Assembly: GCF_039634785.1 (NCBI RefSeq)
Contig: NZ_JBBIAB010000005.1
Location: 248,001 to 312,000, forward strand
Length of the DNA: 64,000 nucleotides
Direction: 5' to 3'
Origin: Tistrella mobilis
Lineage (GTDB): Bacteria; Pseudomonadota; Alphaproteobacteria; Tistrellales; Tistrellaceae
The notes under the pieces are model-generated. The model made no database searches. It saw only the letters and a list, made by a program, of their open reading frames with translations, and was not told the DNA's origin. Each line of letters begins with the position of its first letter. The stretch's first letter is position 1. This document shows, piece after piece, positions 30,473-37,959 of the stretch. Made by a program: the position numbers and the translations under genes.

Positions 30473-31711
30473 TCACTGCTGGGTCTGGGGTTCGCCGCCG
30501 CCGGCAGCGCCCGAGACGAAGTGCGAGATCGCAGCCAGAATCCGGCCGACCGGCCCGGCCTCGGCCACGTTCTGGCCGGCGACCAGCGGCACCGAAAGCG
30601 GCTCGACGCCGGGCACGTCGACCACCAGCTTCGCGATCTCCTGACCCTGGGCGATCGGTGCCTGGATCGGACCCTCATAGACCACCTTGGCAGCCAGATT
30701 GTCGCGATCGGCCACCGGCAGGGTGACGACCAGATCCCGCGCTGGTACCAGCGGCACGGTGCCCTGATCGCCCAGCCAGACCTCGGCGCTCTCCACCACC
30801 TCGCCGGCGGAGAACAGCTTGCGGTTCTCGAATTCGCGCATGCCCCAGGACAGCAGCCGCTCGCCCTCGTTGGAGCGTTCGTTGACGTTGCCGAGGCCGT
30901 TCACGACCATGATCAGCCGCCGGTCACCCTGCTTCATCGACGCGGTCAGACCGTAGCCGCCGGCTTCGGTGTGGCCGGTCTTCATGCCGTCGACGCCGAT
31001 ATCCTTGTAAAGCAGCGGGTTGCGGTTGCCCTGTTTGATGCCGTTATAAGTGTATTCGGTCTCGGAATAGAATTTATAGAACTCGGGGAAGTCGTCGATG
31101 ATCCGCCGGGCGAGCGTCGAGAGGTCGCGGGCCGTCATATAATGCTCGGGATCGGGCCAGCCCGAGGCATTCATGAAGTGGCTGCCGGTCATGCCCAGCT
31201 CGCGGGCCTTTTCGTTCATCAGCCGTGCGAAGGCCTCTTCGCTGCCGGCCAGACCTTCGGCCACCACGACGCAGGCGTCGTTACCGGACTGGACGATGAT
31301 GCCCTGGATCAGGTCCTGAACCTTCACCCGGGTGTTCACCTCTACGAACATCTTGGAGCCGCCCATCCGCCAGGCGCGTTCGCTGACCGGGAAGGCGTCG
31401 TCCATCGACACACGGCCTTCCTTGATGCGCTCGAACAGGATGTAGGCGGTCATCAGCTTGCTCATCGACGACGGCGCCATGCGCTCGTCGGCGTTCTTGG
31501 CGTAGAGCACGGCACCGGTGGTGTCGTCGAGCAGGATGGCCTGCTTGGCGGCGCTTTCGAAATGGGGGGCGGCGGCAAGCGCCGTCCCGGAAGCCAGCAC
31601 CGACGCCAGCAGGGCGATACCGGCGCTCATCCGTGCCGTGACGCCGCGGATGTCGCGCCGGCGGCGGGGGAACGTCGTGCCGTTGCGCAAGCTCTGTGCG
31701 ATCACCGTCAT
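30473..31711 (-). CDS. D-alanyl-D-alanine carboxypeptidase (DacA/PBP5-like)
   Basis: Penicillin-binding protein of the S11 family that trims pentapeptide stems in the periplasm. 412 aa. A long basic N-terminus precedes a signal helix (residues ~28-47, ending ALAAA). Active-site motifs: SxxK as S82-M-S-K85, SGN at 142-144 and KTG at 244-246. PBP5 C-terminal beta domain follows, then a short amphipathic tail. Sits between rlpA and tmk in the wall-remodelling block. Confidence 0.93.
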   Translation of the reverse strand: MTVIAQSLRNGTTFPRRRRDIRGVTARMSAGIALLASVLASGTALAAAPHFESAAKQAILLDDTTGAVLYAKNADERMAPSSMSKLMTAYILFERIKEGRVSMDDAFPVSERAWRMGGSKMFVEVNTRVKVQDLIQGIIVQSGNDACVVVAEGLAGSEEAFARLMNEKARELGMTGSHFMNASGWPDPEHYMTARDLSTLARRIIDDFPEFYKFYSETEYTYNGIKQGNRNPLLYKDIGVDGMKTGHTEAGGYGLTASMKQGDRRLIMVVNGLGNVNERSNEGERLLSWGMREFENRKLFSAGEVVESAEVWLGDQGTVPLVPARDLVVTLPVADRDNLAAKVVYEGPIQAPIAQGQEIAKLVVDVPGVEPLSVPLVAGQNVAEAGPVGRILAAISHFVSGAAGGGEPQTQQ

Positions 31712-31784
31712 GCTCTTTCGATAGCTCGTCTGCTCAGGACTTGAAGATGGACCGGCGAAGGCGGGCGACAAAGGCCCGTCGCCG

Positions 31785-32762
31785 TCAGTCCGTGACGATC
31801 GAGCCGCGACCGTAGCCGTCGCGGCTCAGCCGCGCCACCACCTTTTCCGCGTCGCGTGAGGCCTTGAACGGGCCGATCCGGACCCGATAGAAGCGCTGGC
31901 CGTCGACATCGGCCGGTGCGATCACCGTGTGGCCGTAGTCGAGCAGCCGGTTTTCCAGCGCGCGCGCGTTCTCGGGCTCGCGGAAGGCGCCGACCTGGAC
32001 ATAGGTGCGGTCCGATCCGGGGGCCGTGCGGGTACCGGCGGGCGGCGGCACCGGGGTCGCGAAGACCTCTCCTGCCGGCACGGCCTCGACCTGTTCTTCC
32101 ACGATGCTCGCAGTGGCGACCACGGGCCCGCGTGGCGAGGTGGCGGGCGGGGATGCAGTCGCCTCGGCGCCGAGCGATGCCAGCATCACGCCATCCGCCT
32201 CGGGCAGATAGTCGAGTCCATATTCCTCGGTGACGTTTTCAAGCCGCACCCTGGCCGTGCCCTTCTGGATCACCCCCAGCAGCTGGGCCGAGCGTTTAGA
32301 CAGATCGATGACCCGGTCACCCACGAAGGGGCCGCGGTCGTTGACGCGCACGATCAGCACCCGGCCGTTTTCGAGGTTGGTGACCCGCACGATCGACGGC
32401 AGCGGCAGGGTGGTGTGGGCGGCCGTCAGCGCGTTCTGGTCATAGACCTCGCCATTGGCCGTGTACTTGCCGTGGAAGGTCGGCCCGTACCAGGACGCGA
32501 CCCCTTCTTCCCTGTAGCCCGGCTCGTCGGCCGGATAATACCAGCGGCCCATCACCTGATAGGGCTTGCCGATCTTCTGGTTCGGCCGTGCGGCCGAGCT
32601 TGAGGACGGCGTCGTGCCCTGCCCCACGGCCGGGGCGGACGATGTCGGCTGGGTCGGCCGCCCCGCGCAGGCGGCCAGCGCCAGCGCGGCAAGGGCCACG
32701 CCCGTGAGCATCAGCGTGCGGCGGGAAGCGCGGGCGGCGCGGCCGTCGACGGGTGGAGCCAT
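31785..32762 (-). CDS. rlpA: septal ring lytic transglycosylase RlpA (lipoprotein)
   Basis: 325 aa. Lipoprotein signal with lipobox LAAC (Cys32). The double-psi beta-barrel domain has GVASWYGPTFHGKYTANGE and the catalytic-type Asp in VRVNDRGPFVGDRVIDLS, with LGVI following. The C-terminal SPOR domain (YVQVGAFREPENARALE, YRVRIGPF) should bind denuded glycans at the septum. A Pro/Thr linker separates them. Located between mltB and dac genes of the same strand. Confidence 0.94.
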   Translation of the reverse strand: MAPPVDGRAARASRRTLMLTGVALAALALAACAGRPTQPTSSAPAVGQGTTPSSSSAARPNQKIGKPYQVMGRWYYPADEPGYREEGVASWYGPTFHGKYTANGEVYDQNALTAAHTTLPLPSIVRVTNLENGRVLIVRVNDRGPFVGDRVIDLSKRSAQLLGVIQKGTARVRLENVTEEYGLDYLPEADGVMLASLGAEATASPPATSPRGPVVATASIVEEQVEAVPAGEVFATPVPPPAGTRTAPGSDRTYVQVGAFREPENARALENRLLDYGHTVIAPADVDGQRFYRVRIGPFKASRDAEKVVARLSRDGYGRGSIVTD

Positions 32763-32891
32763 GGACGTGTCGTCTCCCGGAGAAGTGCGGGGATGGGGAT
32801 GGGCGGTGCGGCAACAACAGACGCCGCTCTGGCGGCCCGTCAGGGGCAGCCGCCGCGGCGCCACGGTTTCGAACGCTGTCGGGACCGGATG

Positions 32892-34043
32892 TTAACGGCC
32901 GGCAATCCGGTCGGCAAGGGTGCCCACCGCGGTCGCGAAGTACTGCGAGCGGTTCCAGCGCAGGATGACCTCGTAATTCTCGGTCGCGAGATAGGCCGGG
33001 CCGTTGCGGCCGCCGGGCAGCACGATCTTCGCCGGCACATTGCCGGTGACCGGCAGGGCGGCCCCGTCCTTGCCCGTGACGCCGGCCGCCGCCCAGGCGG
33101 CTGCCGTCCGGCTCTCGCCGTCGAGGCCGATGCGGCTGCGATCGAAGCCCTTGGGCAGTTCCACCGGCCCGCCCCAGCCGAAATCCGGGTTCCAGCCGCG
33201 TCGCGACAGATAGTTGGCGGCCGAGGCGAAGACGTCCTTGCGAGTGTTCCAGATGTCCTTGCGGCCATCGCCGTCGCCATCGACGGCATAGGACACGAAG
33301 CTCGACGGCATGAACTGGCTCTGGCCCATCGCGCCGGCCCAGGATCCGCGCATCTCGGCGGGCGAGATATGGCCCTCGTCCAGGATCTTGAGTGCGTGCA
33401 GCAGCTCGCCGCGGAAGAACTTGGCCCGCCGCCCCTCATAGGCGAGCGTCGCCAGCGAGGCGATGACCGGATAGGTCCCGGTCACCCGGCCGTAATCGGT
33501 CTCGACGCCCCAGAGCGCCACCACCACTTCGGACGGCACGCCGAACCGCGCCTCGACATCGGCCAGATCGGCCTGGAACTCGGCACGCAGGCGCCGGCCC
33601 TGATCGATGCGCCGCTGCGGTACCACCCGGGTCATGTACTGCTCGAAGGTGATGGTCGATTCCGGCTGCGAGCGGTCGAGTTCCACCACCCGCGGAATCG
33701 GGGTGACGTCGCGGAAGGCGGCATCCAGAATGCCTTCCGAAATCCCCTGGGCGCGCGCTTCCTTCTTCACCCCCTGAACCCAGGCATCGAAGGCCGGGTC
33801 GGCCGGGCTGACGGTGCGGGCATGGGCCAGCGAGACCGGCACCGGGGCGGCGGGCTGGGCTGGCGGCTGCGGTGCCACTGCCTGGGGCTGGACCGAGGCG
33901 ACCGCCTCTTCCGCGCCACGTCCGCCGCCGCAGGCGGCCAGCACCATGGCCAGGCCGGTCGCGGCCATCAGCCGTGCCACCCGCCTTTCCGGACGGATCG
34001 CGGGGCGGTGGTCGGTCGTGGGAAGGCCGGTGTCGCGGATCAT
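32892..34043 (-). CDS. lytic murein transglycosylase (MltB family, lipoprotein)
   Basis: 383 aa. N-terminal signal with lipobox LAAC (Cys38), then an Ala/Pro/Gln linker. The SLT_2 domain contains ALWGVETDYGRVTGTYPV with the catalytic Glu, SWAGAMGQSQFMPSSF, and DGDGDGRKDIWN, ending in NYEVILRWNRSQYFATAVG. Start at 34043 with GGAG 8 bp upstream; the frame is open further. Cuts glycan strands to 1,6-anhydro ends. Confidence 0.93.
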   Translation of the reverse strand: MIRDTGLPTTDHRPAIRPERRVARLMAATGLAMVLAACGGGRGAEEAVASVQPQAVAPQPPAQPAAPVPVSLAHARTVSPADPAFDAWVQGVKKEARAQGISEGILDAAFRDVTPIPRVVELDRSQPESTITFEQYMTRVVPQRRIDQGRRLRAEFQADLADVEARFGVPSEVVVALWGVETDYGRVTGTYPVIASLATLAYEGRRAKFFRGELLHALKILDEGHISPAEMRGSWAGAMGQSQFMPSSFVSYAVDGDGDGRKDIWNTRKDVFASAANYLSRRGWNPDFGWGGPVELPKGFDRSRIGLDGESRTAAAWAAAGVTGKDGAALPVTGNVPAKIVLPGGRNGPAYLATENYEVILRWNRSQYFATAVGTLADRIAGR

Positions 34044-34209
34044 GCCGATCTCCGGAATGCTCTGGGGAGGAGGGTCAGGGGCGTCCTGTCGCATCCGGTT
34101 GTGCCACACGTCTTCCGCGTGCGGCAAGCCCGGCCAGGGCCCCGGATACCCGAATCTATGCGGCCCCGCCCCGCTTCGGGCCACCCTGCCGGTATGGTTA
34201 AAATGCCGT

Positions 34210-34251
34210 GAAAAAAATCGGGCGAAAAATCATCCGCCGGGCTTGCCGGCG
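34210..34251 (-). terminator. candidate rho-independent terminator, minus strand
   Basis: CGCCGG-N5-CCGGCG (34235-34251) is followed on the minus strand by GATGATTTTT and then GATTTTTTT. It stands 165 bp upstream of the mltB start, so it would close a minus-strand transcript arising from the non-coding region to its right. Confidence 0.5.
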
Positions 34252-34943
34252 ATGAAAACCGATCCCATCCCTAACCTACAGGAAGCAGGACGAAACCCCG
34301 AGGCCGGGACGCCCCAGAGACGGGGCCGCCGCATAAAGGCCGGGCGAGGTCGGCAGCCGTTCACGACAGGGTGACGGTCCCCGCTCTCGGACCCGTGACA
34401 TCCCCGCCGGAGGTTGATTAGGCGTCCTGCACGCAAAAGCGGGCGTGCGGTTATGTGCCTGGAGTGATCCTCCACCATGTGACGTCGGGCCGCCCGCATG
34501 AACGGTCGGAGTTGCAAGCGGCACACGCGCGTGCGGCTGCTCCCCGCCCGCGGCGACGGCGGCACCCGCCCGAGGGACGCGCCGTGCGGCCGCCGACCCG
34601 CCAGAGGCCGGTAAGACGGACCATGGCAGCGGTTGGCAGACCCCACGGCGTGCCATGATCCCGACGGGACCGCGACGGACCGCGCACCGGAGGAGAGCCG
34701 CAACACCCCCGCAGAGGCGGCAGGGTACCTCAGGAGCAGGCGCGCGGCTCGCCCCGTCCGACTGTCGGGCCCGGCGGCGTCGGGCCACGGGGGACTTTCC
34801 CGTCCACCCCGCCCCGACGCCGCCGGCGCTCTCTCTCCGCCCCACCAGCCCGTCATGTACCGCACAGGCCCGGCGCTTTCGCACAGGGGCCTGCGTTCGC
34901 ACGTCTTGCCGCCCCCCTCGCCTTCTGCTACCCATGTCGAACC
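34252..34943. other. GC-rich non-coding, hairpin-rich region
   Basis: About 690 bp with no credible protein on either strand. Open frames exist but have biased, low-complexity Arg/Gly/Pro content. It contains a perfect 14-bp inverted repeat (CCGGCGGCGTCGGG at 34771-34784 and its complement at 34813-34826) enclosing a smaller hairpin, and another around 34863-34893 (CAGGCC/GGCCTG). With a terminator at its left end on the minus strand, it may encode a structured RNA. It does not match the conserved cores of RNase P RNA or tmRNA that I could recall. Confidence 0.4.
34771..34826. repeat. perfect 14-bp inverted repeat in the non-coding region
   Basis: Arms 34771-34784 and 34813-34826, spacer 28 nt. 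The spacer itself can pair (CGGG with CCCG), giving an extended stem-loop. Confidence 0.75.
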
Positions 34944-35033
34944 GGATGGGTGGCCGAGCGGTTTAAGGCACCGGTCTTGAAAACCGGCGTGGGGTCATGC
35001 CCACCGTGGGTTCGAATCCCACCCCATCCGCCA
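34944..35033 (+). tRNA. tRNA-Ser(UGA)
   Basis: 90 nt including an encoded CCA. The acceptor stem GGATGGG pairs with CCCATCC, the anticodon stem-loop CCGGT-CTTGAAA-ACCGG has anticodon TGA, a long variable arm follows (GTGGGGTCATGCCCAC), and the T-loop is GTTCGAATC. All class II tRNA-Ser features are present. It reads UCA/UCG serine codons. The 3' end borders an AT-richer gene. Confidence 0.98.
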
Positions 35034-35054
35034 AATCTGTAAGGCTCGGCGTTC

Positions 35055-35060
35055 TATAAT
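35055..35060 (+). promoter_or_regulatory. possible -10 box before the HEPN gene
   Basis: A perfect TATAAT lies 12 bp before the ATG of the HEPN gene and overlaps the spacing to its GGAGGG site. Transcription from it would leave an almost leaderless mRNA. No good -35 is visible, because that position is in the tRNA 3' end. Confidence 0.3.
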
Positions 35061-35072
35061 GGAGGGCTTTTG

Positions 35073-35765
35073 ATGGCTGGGCGGCCGCCAAAAGTCGATC
35101 ATGTTAAAGCAACTTTTCTCAGCGAATTAAAGGCTGCTGAGGATCTTGCGGCAAAGATTCAGCAGTTCGTTGGGGGCATTAACTCGGCGGGCCCACCTGG
35201 GCTTCACCCCAAATATGTTCGCCAAGTTGTTGAACTAGCCTTCATGGGGGTAGTGGCCTCTTGGGAGGAGTTTTTGGAGCGAGCACTCGTTCGCTATGTT
35301 GCTGGCGCGAAAACCGTGCACAACTATGCGCCGACGCCGAAATTTGGGCTTGCAACCTCATTGGCACATTCCTATCAAGTGCTTTCAGGTAATCCGAATT
35401 TTGATCGATCAAAAGACTACCTGAAGGTGAGTGATCCAAAGTGGGTTACAAACTCGGCGGACTTCTACTTTAGCGCCCATGGTTTTGGCGATATTGTAAA
35501 AAATTCGAACTTGCTCAAGCATGCATCTGCTATCCGAAACCGAGTTGCCCATGCATCCCAGAAGTGCCGAACAGATTTTCGGGCGACCGCGATTTACTTC
35601 TTAAATCCCTCCAATAATAAGCTATCGCGAGGATACGGGCCGGGCGACTTGCTCCTCTCGCCAGTGCTAAGGCATTTCGGACAACCGGCTGTTCAAGCCA
35701 GGAAAAGCCATTTCACCGCGTATTCGGACTTGTACAAATCACTGGCCAACAAGGTGGTGCCGTAG
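35073..35765 (+). CDS. HEPN-domain protein (putative RNase/defence), accessory
   Basis: 230 aa. Residues 150-165 contain KHASAIRNRVAH, an R-x4-H motif (Arg155/His160) characteristic of HEPN domains, which are often metal-independent RNases in toxin or phage-defence systems. The helix before it (VVELAFMGVVASWEEFLERALVRYV in essence) fits the RiboL-PSP-HEPN/MAE_28990-type fold. GGAGGG precedes the ATG by 6 bp. G+C is far lower than in its neighbours (about half against two thirds), and it starts 39 bp after tRNA-Ser, so horizontal acquisition is likely. No antitoxin or partner gene is next to it. Exact family and activity are unproven. Confidence 0.62.
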   Translation: MAGRPPKVDHVKATFLSELKAAEDLAAKIQQFVGGINSAGPPGLHPKYVRQVVELAFMGVVASWEEFLERALVRYVAGAKTVHNYAPTPKFGLATSLAHSYQVLSGNPNFDRSKDYLKVSDPKWVTNSADFYFSAHGFGDIVKNSNLLKHASAIRNRVAHASQKCRTDFRATAIYFLNPSNNKLSRGYGPGDLLLSPVLRHFGQPAVQARKSHFTAYSDLYKSLANKVVP

Positions 35766-35906
35766 TCGTCTATCCCCAAGCGTTTCATCACGAGCGCTCC
35801 CAGATCCGTGCGCTCCCCCGGTCCTTCCCGCGGCTTAGCGAGTTTTCGGATGATGATTTTTTGGGGTTGGTAGGGCGGGCTTGGGCTGGGCACGCTGCCC
35901 GTCATT

Positions 35907-36590
35907 TTAGGTGAGGCGGTGGGTTTTCCTGGTCAGGACCACGGCGAGCACCAGCTGGACGGTGCATGCGCGCAGCCTGGTCTTCATCTCGACGACGCGG
36001 GCGGCGTCATGGAATTCGGTGAAGCGCCGGACCTTGTCCGGTCCGTCGTCCGTGCCCTGGTGTTGGCCTCCAGCGGGGCGACACGAGCGCGCAGGGTGGC
36101 GTCGATGGCCAGCCCGAGGATGAAATTCACGCCTGAGAACCGGCAGAGGTCGAACACCTGCGGTGCTGCATAGTGGCTGTCGGCTCGAACCAGGATCTCC
36201 ACGCGGGGCCAGTGGATCTGATCAGACAGTGCAGGTGGGCGGCCATTTTTCGATCGCTGGGGCGGTGGGCAGGAGGGCATTGACGAACCGGCCTTCGCCA
36301 TCGAACACGACGATGGGTTGGAAGCCATATTTCGTCGTAAGGGGCGTTGAACATCCGCAGCTGTTGGTGGTCATGGGCGGCGTCGAATGTATCATCGATA
36401 TTCGGCACGATGCGCTACGGATGATATCGGCGAGGCTATGCTGAACCTGATCGGGCTGACGGGTGTCGGCGATGCAGGCGGCCAGCCGTACCGCCACCTT
36501 GAGCCGGATATTGATCTCGCACAGCGCCAACACCCCGGCCTCGTACGACAGGCTGCCCCATCGGAACAGGCTTCCCACGGCGCAATCTCG
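35907..36590 (-). pseudogene. decayed IS1380-family transposase
   Basis: Read on the minus strand in three different frames, fragments of one IS1380 transposase appear in the right order. They are RLAACIADTRQPDQVQHSLADIIR-like N-terminal text, IDDTFDAAHDHQQLRMFNAPYDE, YGFQPIVVFDGEGRFVNALL, then VEILVRADSHYAAPQVFDLCR and GVNFILGLA, and a C-terminal scrap ending at the stop at 35907. About 100 codons between the first two pieces are missing and at least three frameshifts are present, so it cannot be active. Flanks 35766-35906 and 36591-36944 hold no supported gene; they probably contain more insertion-sequence debris. Confidence 0.82.
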
Positions 36591-36653
36591 CATGGCGGGT
36601 GCAGTCTCATCGGATCGGGCGGATTTATGTTTGGTGGCTGACTCCTAAAACTA

Positions 36654-36725
36654 ATCAATGGCTTGCGCTACAGCGGCAACCATCGGAGCGCATCTGGCGC
36701 ATAATCCTGGTCAGTAGCCATTGAT
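36654..36725. repeat. 10-bp inverted repeat flanking 52 bp
   Basis: ATCAATGGCT (36654-36663) and AGCCATTGAT (36716-36725) are exact complements. They lie in the AT-richer debris just right of the transposase remnant and could be ends of a small mobile element or a hairpin. No coding content inside. Confidence 0.5.
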
Positions 36726-36944
36726 CCGGATCGAATGCACGTTAGCCCGTCAAGTTTTAGTCCCCAAGTTATTACCGGGAGAATTGCGCAGATCATCGAC
36801 AACGCGAGCTGCGTCGAGCATCAGCAGTTTGCGGCGGGCCGGACGATATTAAAACGTCTTCGCCGTTCCTGGTGCAAGACGTTCCCGCGCTCGTAAAAAT
36901 GGACTCATTCCCTACAATCCCCGACGATATCCGCCGCCATCCGC

Positions 36945-37955
36945 ATGCCAGCGCACGCCCTAAGGAGATCTCCCCATGCCCCCCGCCAACCGATCGACCC
37001 CGGCCTGCGCCAATACCTCGACGCGCTCGACGCCGCCTCCGGCCGCCCGCCTGCCGATGATGCCGCGCGGGTGCAGGAGGCGCGGGAGGGGATGGTGCGG
37101 GCGCTCTTGGCGCGCGAGGCGATCCCTGGTCTGCCGAATGCGGTGCGGGTGCGTGATGTGGTGATCGGGGCGGGGTTGACCGGGCGGCTTTATCTGCCCG
37201 AGCGGATGACGCCGGCGCCGGCGGTTCTGGTCTATACCCATGGCGGCGGCTGGGTGTTCGGGTCGGTGGAGACCCATGATCCCTTCTGCCGGCTGCTGGC
37301 CGATGCGGCCGGGGTGATCATTCTCTCGGTCGAGTACCGGCTGGCGCCCGAGCACCCCTACCCCGCCGCCCGGGATGATGCTCTCGCCGCCTGGCATTGG
37401 GCGGTGGCCGAGGCGGCGGGTTTCGGTGGCGATCCGCGGCGGGTTTTGCTCGGCGGGGACAGTGCCGGGGCGCAACTCGCCATGGTGACGGCCCGTCGGG
37501 TTCTGCTGGCGGCGGGTGGCGCGGATAGTCAGGCGGCGGTACGGCCCGCCGGGGTGATGCTGCTTTACCCGGCGACCGATCATCCCTCGGGCGGCCATGC
37601 CTCTTATGTCGAGAATGCCACGGGCTATCGGCTGACGGCCGAGGCGATGCACTGGTTCTGGCGCCAGTATGCGCCCGATGGTGATCCGGCGGATCCGGAT
37701 CTGTCGCCGCTGCGGGCGGGTGTCCTGCCGGACATGCCGCCGGTGCTGGTGGCGACCGCCGACTATGATCCGCTGCGGGATGAAGGCATCGCCCTTGCCC
37801 GCCGGCTGGAAGCGGCAGGCGTTGCCGTCATGCATTTGCATGCACCCGACATGCATCACAACTTCCCCGTCCATCCGGGGTCGGTGGCGCGTTTCCCGCA
37901 ATGTGATACGGCCATGGCCGGGATGGCCGGCTGGCTGCGGTCGGTGGCGGGCTGA
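36945..37955 (+). CDS. alpha/beta hydrolase, HSL-type esterase (start uncertain)
   Basis: 336 aa in the longest frame. Hormone-sensitive-lipase family: oxyanion-hole HGGGW (99-103), nucleophile GDSAG (171-175, Ser173), SVEYRLAPEHPYPAARDDA before it, then the acid in TADYDPLRDEG and the catalytic His in HAPDMHHNF. Hydrolyses short-chain carboxylic esters. The only good ribosome site (AAGGAG at 36961-36966) serves an ATG at 36976 that is out of frame by one base; one extra C in the C6 run after it would give MPPRQPIDPG. Either the start at 36945 is used without an SD or there is a homopolymer error/frameshift here. Confidence 0.85.
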   Translation: MPAHALRRSPHAPRQPIDPGLRQYLDALDAASGRPPADDAARVQEAREGMVRALLAREAIPGLPNAVRVRDVVIGAGLTGRLYLPERMTPAPAVLVYTHGGGWVFGSVETHDPFCRLLADAAGVIILSVEYRLAPEHPYPAARDDALAAWHWAVAEAAGFGGDPRRVLLGGDSAGAQLAMVTARRVLLAAGGADSQAAVRPAGVMLLYPATDHPSGGHASYVENATGYRLTAEAMHWFWRQYAPDGDPADPDLSPLRAGVLPDMPPVLVATADYDPLRDEGIALARRLEAAGVAVMHLHAPDMHHNFPVHPGSVARFPQCDTAMAGMAGWLRSVAG

Positions 37956-37959
37956 TGGC

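Noticed and set aside
34750-34820. GGGAAAGTCCCC on the minus strand as a sign of RNase P RNA
   Set aside because: The conserved GAGGAAAGTCC core and the 3' ACAGAA-type segment are missing, and the short match falls in the loop of the 14-bp inverted repeat.
34230-34865. Open frame of 211 codons on the minus strand in the non-coding region
   Set aside because: Composition is dominated by Arg/Gly/Pro/Ser with no domain, no ribosome site, and other frames are equally open; it is a by-product of high G+C.
34252-34943. tmRNA (two-piece ssrA) in the non-coding region
   Set aside because: No tag-coding frame such as AANDN...AVAA-type and no matching tRNA-like half was found on either strand.
36735-36899. 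Small open frame (about 54 aa) right of the IS remnant
   Set aside because: No ribosome site, no similarity I recognise, and it lies in insertion-sequence debris.
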